DNA of 64,000 bases from Serinus canaria (lineage: Eukaryota > Chordata > Aves > Passeriformes > Fringillidae). Position numbers and translations under genes: made by a program. A model generated the notes under the pieces. That model was not told the origin of the DNA and did no database searches. It saw only the letters and a program-made list of their open reading frames with translations. Positions within the stretch are counted from its first letter, which is position 1, and each line of letters begins with the position of its first letter. Positions 33,890 through 45,900 of this stretch are shown here, one piece after another. Where the stretch lies: NCBI RefSeq assembly GCF_022539315.1, contig NC_066314.1, positions 53,753,180-53,817,179 on the forward strand, given 5' to 3'.

Positions 33890-33944
33890 ATGCTCCTCTT
33901 GACAGTACTGCAAACAAACCTACTGCTGGCCACTGTAATTACAG
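33890..33944 (+). CDS. VWF: VWF exon 2 (start codon, signal peptide)
   Basis: Encodes [18 protein letters not shown] plus one base of the next codon. Acceptor tttttaacag directly precedes the ATG, so the start codon is the first triplet of the exon; donor GTAAGA follows. The 55-nt length equals human exon 2. The sequence is a hydrophobic signal peptide but lacks a basic residue near the N-terminus. Confidence 0.93.
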
Positions 33945-36900
33945 GTAAGAAAACAGGTTTGGACTAGAATATATTTTCACTATTTTTTTTGTGAGATATG
34001 AGCCCCCCTTTCCCTTTTTGTACTGACTCAGGGATTATTCTCACCATGCTGAAGGTATCAATCGTCATTCCTTTTGTCTGTTTATCTTGAAACAGGCACT
34101 GTGTTGAGTCCCAAACATTCCCTGTAGTCAGGAATGTTTGACTGAACAAGATACAGGGCTTTCCTAGTGCCCTATAGGCTTTAGTGGAGTTGCAGACAGG
34201 CACAAATGAACACATGGCATTCCTCAAAGGATCAAAACTTAATTTGCCCATGCAAGGTTTGGGCTGGTGGAAATAAAGAAAAGAAAAGGCATTACAGTAA
34301 TGCATATAATAATAAAAAAAATCTGTGATCCTATGGACTGCCATGCCAGGCTTACGGTCTGCCTAGAAGCCACCAGGACATCAGTGGGGATAAATTCCAG
34401 CAGAGAAATTCCTGAACTGCAAAATGATTGCTTTAAATTGCAGGTTAATGTTGTGTTTTGATACTCAGGGTTATCAGGGGCTTCACCTCAGGAGTCATCA
34501 GTTGCCCGTTGCAGCCTTTTTGGGAATGACCACATCAAAACATTTGATGGTTCCTTGTACAATTTTGCTGGGTACTGCAGCTACCTTCTTGCTGGGGACT
34601 GTCACAAGCACTCCTTCACCCTCTTAGGTGAGTGTAAGCTGGGTTGCATCACTGGAAAAAAGACAAATAGCTCCCCTTTGTCAGATAGGATGGACCACTG
34701 CATAAGAAGGGGTCTTGGTTGAGGGTTTTTTGTTTATCTGTGGGTTGTATTGGGGTTTTTTCGGGCTTGTTTTGGAAAGTGGGATTACTTCTGGTTCTTC
34801 TGTTATCCTTTGGTAATGTAGCTCATACATTAGTAAGCTGCTGAAAAGCAGGGATTTTCTTACTACTCCTACTAAAAATAAGACCTTTACTAATTTTGTA
34901 TTTTTCAGGGGGATGTGGCTGAGTTAAAGCTGAGTCCAGGAATAAGAGCTATACAACCCTTTAGAACAAATTTTATCTGTATTCTAAACCATACCAGTAA
35001 GAAAAATACCTCCTTCTAGGACAGAAAGCCTTGGAATTAGCATAGGCCTCTGCAGAGTTATTCTTGGGCATAGAAGTGATGATATATGTACCAAAACTGT
35101 ATGTGACTTTCATACCAACTTCTTTGGTAGATGTTTTTATATTCAGTAATACCTGTTATGTGTTGGTCATAGTTTAAAATAGGTTTTTACTGGCCACAAA
35201 TTGTCTTCCTGAGTCCTAGGACTAAGAGTATTTTGTTGTGTTTCATCTCCTCAGGTGATTACCAGGATGGGGACAAAATTGGTTTCTCTGTGTATCTCGG
35301 AGAATATTTCAGTCTTCGCCTCTCTTTGGATGGAGTTGTGATGCAGGAAGAAAAAAGGTACTCGTAGGAACTATTATTCTACCAGAAAACAACCTGATGG
35401 TTTTTGTGTGTCACATGCTGAGAATTTCCTCTTTTTTCTCCACAGGGTTTCCATACCTTTTGCCTCCAGTGGCATATTTATAGAGAAGGAGGCAGGTTAT
35501 TATAAAATAGCCAGTGATGAGCATGGCTTTGTGGTGAAGATTGATGCCAGTGGAAACATTCAGATTCTCCTTCAAGAAAAGCACTATAATAAGACCTGTG
35601 GGTTGTGTGGCAATTTTAATAAATTCCTTGAGGATGACTTCAGAACTCGTGAAGGTAAGGTTACCACTAACTGATTGTATGTTAATGCTCTGCACACTTT
35701 TCCTGATTCAACAAAGATGTTGCTGTTCCAGCAAAAATGTTTCTACAGAACCTGTCAGGTACCTCAGGTTGGTGTGTTGAAAAGCTAAGTCCTTTTATCT
35801 TCCTTTCTCCTGAAAGGAAATGGCAGTCACATCTCGTTCCTGAGGAAAGACCAGGCATCTGAATGTAGCATGTTTAGAAACCTGGAAACTTTCAAATGCA
35901 AAGATAAAGCTACAAGTTAATTCATGCAGGGAGGCTGGCTAGAAGAAGACCCAATAAAAAAGCAGTGTGAAATACCCATTGATTCAACATCTAATTTTTC
36001 ATGAATTAGCCAAGAGATAATAAGAATAGATAGTGTAAGAATAGAAAGATGCAACTGCAGAAGATCAAATTCCTGCTGCTTGCAGGTTTGGTGTGGGGTG
36101 CTGTTCTATAAAGGGGTTACCTTTTAATGACATTTCACCACCTATAAGGTCTGTTGGATGGGGGATACAACTTATATCACAGCAGTTCCTGGTGAGAATG
36201 AGGGGCAAGACTACCTTTGCTGTTCAGTACACCTTTATGTGAAGACTCAGTTTCTGAAAAGCCCCAAATGAGACTTTGAAGGATTGGTCTTGATTTGAGG
36301 TATTTCAGAGTGTCTTTTAATTCTGAGTGCTTACCTGAAGAGGAGAAGTTTGAAGTTAGTTAATACATTAATATATTAGATTGATAACATGAAGTGTGTA
36401 TTAAAAATAAGTGATAGTGAAGATATAAAGGGAGGCAAAGCAGCTTGGAAAGGAGCCTGGCAGTGCTCCAGAGATGTGTCCTACTGGCACTCAGGATACA
36501 TAAGCATAACTTCTGTGTACAGAAAAAAAAGGAGATCTTATGGTGTGTTAAAATCATTAATCTGTTCTTCAACAATGTAAATAATAATAAACAAACTCTG
36601 GTCACAAAACTGCTTGCCAAGGCTTGGATTCCTTGATGTCTGAATGAGATGAGATAGGAAGTTTATGGCTTTTTCTTGAGACAGTAAATAGTAGTAAGGC
36701 CCCTAGAAAAAGAAAAAGCAAAAAAGGAGACTGTAGTGTTTTGGATTATTCAAATGTAAAAAAGGCCCCTCTGCTGCTCATGTTTAAATGTGTTTCATGC
36801 AGTATTTGTTTTACATGCTGGAGGCTGTATCTTCCCTTTTAAAAAAACCAGTCCATTCACAGCCACAGATTTTGGAATGTAATAAAGTCCATGACAGGGT

Positions 36901-39900
36901 CTCTGCTTGGAGGAGCTGTAAAATAATAGAGGTGACAGAGAAAATGTGTTTTCTGTGTCTCTTACAGAACTCAGGGATCTCCTCATGTTTATCCACCTGT
37001 TTGGATACACAGACCTGTGATTTTAGCCTGAAGAATAGGACTGTGTGTCAACAATTCTGCCAGTTTTTCCAGTGATACAAAAGGCCTTTCATTTAAACTA
37101 ATTTAGAAGGAATTAGGCTGAATTATGTTTGAATTTGTTGTATCAGTGAGGGATGTCACTACACCCATGCACTTTTTGTCGCCTTGGCAGCTCTGCTGGT
37201 TCACTGGAGCGTTTCTTAACTCGCTTCAAGCAAATCAGTTATGGAATAATTCAGATCATATTTTTTTTGTTTGCTTTGTAATATACTGTTGAATCTAGCT
37301 TCCAGGTAGGGGGCAACACAAACAGCTGGGAGAGGTAATATTTTTTAAACAGAAAAAGTAGGCAGTCTCTTGGAAGCCTGTGAAGCATTTCACCCTTTTC
37401 TTTTCACTAAAGTTTTTAGTTGTTCTCCTTTCAGGCTGATTAGATCTCCTGAAGGTCAGCCTATCCCAGGATGTGAGCTTGATGTAAGGACTTAGTGGTG
37501 TGAGGGCAGTGAAGGGTTACCTTAAGGTTGCTAGCAGGCTGAACTGTCCTGTTGGTGTGTCCACTGCTTCCTGTTAAAACCTGGAACTTATCCGATATGG
37601 GCCTCAGTTCTGATTAATCACATTTCTGGGATGGATTTTTATTGGTAAGAGATGTGTTAAGATCTTTGAGCTTCAGAATAAGATGCAGTGGAAACAAATG
37701 AAAGTATGATTTTTCCATATTTTAGAGAAATAAATTATTGTGATTTAAGAACACAGTTAATCTGATTTTTCCCTTAAGAAAGTGGAATATGATATAGAAC
37801 TTCATTGATTACATCTGAATTATTTTTAGGGTAGTGGTGAAAGAAGAGGCAAAGCACCTGTTCTGTGAGTGGATATTACCACTTACAGCAAGTAAACAAA
37901 GGAGACATGAACAGAAGGGTGTTTAAAACTTAATGAATGCTGTAATTGCTTTTCCTTTCTCTTGATATATTTATACTCCTGTTCTATAATTTATTCAAAT
38001 GTGGTGTTGTCATGGCGCTCTTATGACTCCTTGCTGTGTTTTTAGTGTGGACATGGAGAACTGATGAGAATCTGATGAGAGAATAACACTCATTGTTTCT
38101 GTGTACACTTTGGATGCTCAGCTACTGAGATCTGGAGCTCTGAATGATGAGAATAAAATTGATACCCTGCTAAAGTAACACTGGTGGGACTGAGCTTTGA
38201 AGGCCTTAGGTGTAAGTTCTTGAAGCCCCCTAAAAAAGATTCTCCAATAGGTTTTGGAGTTCATAGAATATCCTGAGTTGAAAGGGACCCTGCAAGTTGA
38301 AAGGATCAGCAAGTCCTGGCCCTGCACAGGACACCCCAACAATCCCACTATGTTGTCCAAATGTGTCTTGAGCTCTGGCAGCCTTGGGGCTATGATGATT
38401 TCCCAAGGGAGCCTGTTCAGTGCCCCACCACCGTGTGGGGGAAGAACTTTTTCCCAAAGTTGCAGACCCACTGTCCTTCAGACAGGCTGGGGTGCTGAGT
38501 CACTGCCAGTGACATGGTTCCTACAATAGCTCATCCTGTGGAGAAGTGCTCATGTCCTGTCCAGACTGGCAAAGAACATTGATTTTATTCTATGGGCTTG
38601 CTTGTTTATTGGATATGGAAACAAAACCAAGCCAAACCTTGAGAGCTTGTTATCGCAATTTAAGCATAGCTAAAATATAAAAAGAAATGTCTTGGAAGCT
38701 TTCTAGGGTTTTTGCTTGGTCTTTTGTCTGTTTTTCTCCTAGACCCTAATGAAAGGTTTCTTCTCTGATCTTGCCAGATAAGGTCTGGTCCTTTATGGCC
38801 ATTCTGTGAAGGCTTCTATGACTTGCCAGTTAACAGGCTCTGCTTTCTGACCTTAGCATGCACTTCTAACCGGTTTGCCAGCCTTTGTTCATATCAGGAA
38901 AAGGAAGCTGAGTTCTTTCTAGATGCTCAGATACCTGTTTGGCTATCTTCAGCCCATGTGCTTGATTCAGGGTCTGGGACTGAAGTTAGACCTTTCTGTT
39001 GTGAGGAGAGTGGTGACATCACTAGGCTGTAGAGTTTGGGAGGGGGTTCTTTCCCTCTCCTGTTCAGTATTACTGATTTTACATTAATTGAACTGGAGAG
39101 GGCAGGAAAGATTTTATAGCCCATGACTTTGTTATTTCATATCATTATTTTGATGCAAAGTATGAATCAATTTTTGGGCAGCCTTACCAATAGTTTTGCC
39201 TGTCTGGAATAATGTAAAACTGTGTTAAAAAAGCCCTCAAAACAACAAACAGAAACCCCACCCTCATTCCTCCCCATGATTGCTTGATAAATAACCAACA
39301 TGTGAAAGTTGCTTATTTAGCAACTGAGACTCTATTTACCAGTCATGACTCACAGGACTGTAGTGTCTTGACCAAATTTCTGCATTTATTTTTATAGATG
39401 AGCTAACAGAGCCTGAGAGAGTTATCCAATGTGGCGAAGGAGGTCAGGGTTCCTGGGTTCCTGCTTCCCACTCTGTGCCCAGAGCATGAGGAAGTTATTC
39501 CTGATGCTTAGCTTGCCTGACCATCAGTGTAAAAGTAAACAAGCTGGTGCCAGTTTTAGATTTCAGAAAGAACTGGTGATTGGAGGCTCAGATAATCATA
39601 GTGAACAAGGATTTTGCTGCAAACAGTGGCCATCACCAATCTGAAAATCATTCTGAAGGGAGACAGACATGAGGACAGCAACTGGAGCACTAAAGGCATA
39701 GTCCAGCAGGACACTCCTGGAGACCCTGCCTGCTGCTCAGGTAGTGGGGGAGTGGCCCTCTCCTCAAAGACTCTGCAAGGTCACGGGTGTCATGATGTGT
39801 CTGGGACGTTAGGAGCAGTTGGGATTTGTGTTGTCTTTAATATATGCCTCCTGAACCCATCTTGAATGCTAAAAGGAAATTCCACCCTAGCTGGCTGCCT

Positions 39901-42900
39901 GGAGGTCTCAGCTTTTGAGCAGCCAGTTTACTTGTTGGGATCTCTACTGTGGTCTATATCAGGCATCTGATCATCCCTTCTTGAAGCTCTTCTGTCCAAG
40001 TCCTTTGTTTTCATTACATTTTGTGACAACTTCTGTTTTCAACAGTTTTCCTGCAAGTCTTAGGCAAAACCAGTGCTTTAGCCTGAGTTTCACCCAGGCT
40101 GTATGGAGGGCTTCTGGGTGTTGGGCTCTGATGAGCCCTATGAGGGAGTTGTTTAGTTGTTTCTGCAGAAGCTTGGGTGCTTCCAGGAAGAAGAGGTGAC
40201 CACAGAAAGGACAGGAGGCAAACCAAAACTCTGCTGTGCAAGAGATGAGGGCAGTCCCACTGTGTCTTGGGATTGCAGTGCCAGATTATGTTGACAGCAT
40301 CACCTGTCCACTTAAATCCCAGATTATTTTTTAGGCTGTTATGTTGTCCCTTCCACTGCCTTTCCTCTTCTCCCTTCTCAAGCTCTTCAGCAGAAGGAAA
40401 TGGAGGTGTCAGGTGGGAAAGGCCAGGGGTTTTGGCAGCTGCTCTTCCCTCTACTCATAGCAGTCAGATGTGCTAGGGATATTTCTCCCTCCCCATTTTT
40501 CTTCCTGAAGCCTCATCAAATAAGTGAAGTATTTAGGTTGGAAAAGACATCTAGGATTATTGACTCCAACCTATGAGAGATCACCACCTTGTTAAGTAAA
40601 CCAGAGCACTGAGTGCCACGTCTGGTCATTTCTTGAGCACTTAAAGGGGTGGTGACTCCACCACCCTGCTCAGCAGCCTGTTCCAATGCTTGACAATCCT
40701 CTCCATGAAGAAATTCTTCCTGGTGTCCAACCTGAACCTCTCCTGGTAGGGCTTCAGGCCATTTCTTTTCATCCTGTCCATTATTTATGGGGAAGAAGGG
40801 AAGAGCCTGATTCCCACCTGTCTGCCCCCCTCCTGCAACGGAATTGTGCAGAGACAGAAGGTCCCCCCTGAGCCTCCTTTTCTCCAGGCTGAGCCCCTCA
40901 ACTGCTTCTCACATGAGTGGCTCTTCAGACCCTTCATTTACATGAAGTGTGAGTCATAGAATACAGCAAAGAATGAATTAAACTCACATAATGCAAATGT
41001 TGCGTAAAAGAACCGCATAAGAGGTATAAATTTGCAAGCATTGCAAAAAGAAAGAAAGAAGAAGAAAATTAATGGAAGGAGATGAATGAAAAAACAAGTG
41101 ACCAGTATATTAGGACCAACAGTTGTCCTGACCTTCAAACATTAGCCTGTGGGTGAGGGAGCCCCTGGGGGTAGCTGCCAGCAGGAATCCTGGCATGGAT
41201 GTGTATCCAGGGTTGCAGAAACACTGCTTCAGAGCAGAGACCAGCTCCTGTTATACACCTGCTAGGGAAAGGCTGCCTTACTGCAAACAAAAGGGAATCT
41301 GGCACCCTGCTTCTCCTTAGGCTGGTTTGCATTGCTGCTTTAATGTTTATAATATGTGGTAAACTAAAGGGTTTTTGAGTTCTTCTTATTGCTGCATTTC
41401 TTTCCTTGTTCCAAATCCTGGCTCCATAGATTAAAATTTTCTGTCTTTTATCTTCTTTCCGTGGAAGTCCTTTGCTCTCTGCTGTGGGCCTGATACATGC
41501 TACCTTTAAAAGCCCCTAATTTCTAGTTTACAAAAGAGTCTACAGGTCTTAATACCTCTGCCTTAGCATTCTCAGTGCAGTTTTCATGACTACCCCACAG
41601 TTTAGGAAGAGTTTTAGTGGTTTGTATATTCCTTGTGTTTGTACTAAACAGGGAGCTCAATGGAATCTTTATTATCTCTACATGTATATGTTATTAAATA
41701 GTCCATAACATACTTGGGGAGAATTTCTTTTGGTTTTCAGATACAGCCAGGCTTGTATTTCAAGATATCCTCTGCATAAGGTCTTGGGAATGCATTAACA
41801 CTGGCAATTGATATTCTCACAGGCACCACAATGGGGTTTAAATTTTTGTAAAAAAAAATTTTTAAAAATTTAAAAAAATGGTCACAACAGTTTTTAGTAG
41901 CAGGTACCTATAAAAGGAAGCCAGAGATAGTCCTGTAGTCCTGGAACCAGCAAGGTCATGGGTGGCAAAAGAGGATGGAGGAAACATTCCATCTCTGGGA
42001 GGATCCCCCTTTTCAGAAGGATGGAGCAAGAGCAGCAGAGAGGTGGTTTGCATCTCCTGGGAAGTCACAGCCATACCAACTCATTCAGCTCTGCTTTTAT
42101 GAAAAATAGATGGAAATTTTGGTAAGCCTGGGCCAGGAGCTGCTTGTCCTGGGACAGAGGAGTATGTTTCAGGACATCTTACCCAGGAAGAGGATGGCCC
42201 AAACAACAATGGTGCATGTTAAGCTTCTTTGCACACAAGATTTAATTTTGGACAGGAGAAAAATCAAGGCTAGCTGGGATCAAGAGTGCTAATGATTTCT
42301 TCAATTAGGGAAAGCAGATGGGTTTGTTTGCCTCTCTAATATGTTTTGTGTTTTATTGACAACTTTTAAGTGGTGAGAAGATGTGCAGGCATGCTTTGGC
42401 TCCTGTGGATGTTAGCTGACCAGCAGCAACTCCTACCATGTTCATGCAGGGGTGAGGGAGGTGGGGCCTGCCTTCTGCAGGCTTTAGTCTGTCCTTGAGG
42501 GTAGAGATGTCCTTAGCAGAACAAAATCCATATCACTGATTGTGGCTTTCCTACAGTCTGTTTGGAATAAAAATCCATTTGATACAACAGTTTATATTTT
42601 TAAAGAGAGCTTTCAGCAGACTATCACCTTAATAGCAGTCAATAATGCCTCAAACAGCATGTTGCTTCTCCTCTTCTTCATTCCCAGGGACCCTGGTGGG
42701 GAACAGTTACGATTTTGCCAACTCCTGGGCTTTGCACAGTGAAAACAAGCACTGCAAGAGAGTGCAGACTCCGAGCAACACCTGCAACATTTCATCTGAT
42801 ATGGCAGAGAAGGTTGGTGCTGCAAGATGCCATTCTGATTTCAGTCCTCCCCTTCTTGAAAGACAACTTGCCTACCCTTTGGCAGAGGAACAGAAATCAC

Positions 42901-45900
42901 AGAATATTCTGATTTGTAAGGGACCCACAAAGATCACTGAGTCCAGCTCCTGGCGCTGCCCAGGACAGCCCCAAAATCCCACCCTCTGCCTGAGAGCATT
43001 ATCCAAATGCTCCTGGAGTTCTGGCAGCCTTGGGGCTGTGACCATTCCCTGGAGAACCGATTCAGTGCCCCAGCACCCTCTAGGGGAAGAACCTTTTCTG
43101 ATATCCAACCTAAACCTGTTATCTAATCTATCTAATCTACCTACCTACCTACCTACCTACCTACCTACCTACCTACCTACCTACCTACCTACCTATAACC
43201 ACCTTCCCCTTCCCCTCACCCCAAACATTAAATAGACAAACAAAGAAAACATCAGCTCATTTGAGGCTCAAGTGTGAATTATTGCCAAAGAAATGATGAT
43301 GTTACTTGGGAAAGTTGTGTTTCAGTGAATGAGGAATTAGCTAATTCCCCTTCTGATTGTGCCAGCAGGGAAGCATCAGTTCTGAAGCCTCTGTGGGTGC
43401 TGCCTCCCCAATGGTATTTGTGAATTTGTTGCAGTTTATAAACTTGGGAGTCAGCAGAGGAGGGAGATACTCCAGCCAGGATGTTTTTGACAGAGGAGAT
43501 GTTTTCTGTTGGTGTTCCAAAAGCTCTGTGTCACCGGGCTATTTCCCTTCCCAGGAAGAAGTTCCTTCAGCTATGTGTACAGCTAGTAGTGCTGATTTAG
43601 TGAAGAAAAACATAACTGTTTGCCTTGGCCAACTCTGTGGCCCCCTTTGCTGCAGCAACCTTTTTCTTCTTGTCTTTTATAAGTACAAACAAGTTTCTTG
43701 TTTCCCTTAGACAGGGTGTGGATGCAGGCAGATGGTCATCAGCTCAGGGAAGAAAGTAGCTTTGAATTTTTACTGAAGCATGTGGTGTTAACAGGTATGA
43801 GTGTTGTGGTAAATTGAGCCTTCATTCCTTGAGGAGTTACAACTGATTTCATGTACTCTGTTGTAAATCAGAATGACTTCCTGGGTGCCAGGATTAGACT
43901 TATACCAGAATGACTGAGGCTGAAATGTTGTTGTGAGTTTCTCACTATTCAAGTCGTGTAGACAGGTATTTGCTAAACTAGACACAAATAGCTTCTCAAG
44001 TGTAGTAGCACTTCCTAGAATCTATCTGCTCTCCAGCTAACCTGGGTGCTGGTTTCCTAGCTACCTGTAAAAGGCTAACTAAGAGTTGGACAAGTTGCAA
44101 AGTTCTGACTCTATACTTCCATTAAGCTTTTGGATGGGTATGCCTCAGATGTGTTGTAAAATTCAGTGAATGATACTCGTGCTCCTCAGCACTTCAGCCT
44201 CACTACCTGCAAAACTGGCTGAGGAATTATAGCAGTGATTTCAGGCTGGAAATCTCCAGCTGATGTTTCTTGCTTGGGCAGAGTTGGTGTGTGGGGGGTG
44301 GGAACAATTGGTATTGTTCTGCCTGGAGAAGAGAAGGCTTTGGGGTCACCCCATTGTGGCCTGAAGGGAATCTACTGGAAAGATGGAGAGAGACTCTTGA
44401 CAGGGGCCTGGAGTGACTGGACAAGGAGGAATGGCTTTGCACTGACAGAAAGCAGGTTTAGATTGGATATCAGGAAGAAACCCTGTGAAGGTGGTGAGGC
44501 CCTGGCACAAGTTTCTCAAAGCAGCTTGGGCTGCCACATTCTTGGCAGTGTCCAAGGCCAGGTTGGATGGGGCTCTGGGCAACCTGGGATAGTGGAAGTA
44601 GTCCCTGCCCATGGCAGGGGTGTGGACCTATGTGATCTTTAAGGTCCCTTCCAACCCAAATCATCATATAATTCTTTAAACCTGGTTACAGCTCTAGAGA
44701 AAGGGTAGCTCTTGTGACTGGTTGTGGTCCCTGGAATTTTATGTGTTTAGGCGAGTTTATAAAGTGTCAACATTGCAGCTGAGGCTGGGGAGTGGCATGC
44801 AGGGTGAAATCTAGTCTGATGGGTCAAGTACAACCAATTTGGATTTTATACAGATGGTGTTAAATACTGATGCTTTGTTGATAAAGTCTTCTTTCCCACA
44901 AACTGAATGAAATTATATTCTCTCATGTGAGTTCATAAGCTCACAGCAATTAACATTGCCCTAATTTATTCACTGTGCAAGAATAAACACAGCACTATTA
45001 ACAGAAGTCCAGCCAAACAAGAGCCTGCTGAAGAATGTAGGGCTTTTTAATAGCACGCTTTGTTTGCTTGTCTCAGCTTCAGGAATGTAAATCTCCTTGG
45101 TCTCCCTGCCTCCCTCCATGCCAGGAAGTCAGCTGTTAGGTGAGGGAAACAAAAGCTCTGCTTCAAGACACTCCTCCCACCCCAGTGCCTCCACAGTGGG
45201 TAGGTCTGTGGTTTTCTTTACCCTCTCTGTCTCCCCCCCTCCCTGGGCAACAGCATCCTTGGAGAGATGGCTTCTGGCTTCTTTCAGCAGGAATTGGAAT
45301 GACAGTATGAGGGGAAATGGATTCACACTGACAGAGAGCAGATTTAGATTGGATATTAAGAAGAAATTCTTTGCTGTGAGGGTGTTGAGGCCCTGGCGCA
45401 GGTTGCTCAGAGAAGCTGTGGCTGCCCCATCCCCGGCAGTGTTCCAGGCCAGGCTGAATGGGGCTCTGAGCAAGCTGGGATAGTGGAAGATGTCCCTGTC
45501 CATAGTAGGGGGGTTGGAATGAGATGCTCTTTAAGATCACTTCCAACTCAAACCATTGTATGATTCTGTGCAGTGGAATCAGAAAGCCCTGCTGTTCCTT
45601 TATCTTTAAATCCTAAAAAATGTTTCAAAAGTTTTTTTTTTAAGTTTCTGTCTTGTCTTCTTTCTGCTTTGTCTCAGAGCTGACACAGCTCTGTGTGTCA
45701 GCTGAGAAGTTTTGAACCACCTCATACTCTTATCCCACTGCTGTCAGGGCCTTTCCCTGCTCTGCACCTCTAAAACACACACACACTTAGTGTGATTAGT
45801 TGCCTTGCCTCAGGATCCAGAGACCATTCCAAACTGGGTAGTGTTGGAGGGAGGAAGAAAGCCTTTCTACCATGCCCTGCCCTCTGCAGCTGTTTAGTTA

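Larger units (their letters stand above)
35655..42687 (+). other. VWF: VWF intron 5
   Basis: 7033 bp, GTAAGG to CAG. It contains CR1 copies at 38261-38466 and 40529-40942. The rest shows no recognised gene or repeat, and no extra in-frame exon with VWF-like cysteines was seen. Confidence 0.85.

Noticed and set aside
43137..43195. CRISPR-like or coding repeat
   Set aside because: It is a four-base microsatellite with no spacers, in an avian intron.
42645..43235. 196-codon frame on the plus strand starting in VWF exon 6
   Set aside because: It is out of frame with VWF and runs through an antisense CR1 and the (CTAC)n array; the PTYL repeats are microsatellite translation.
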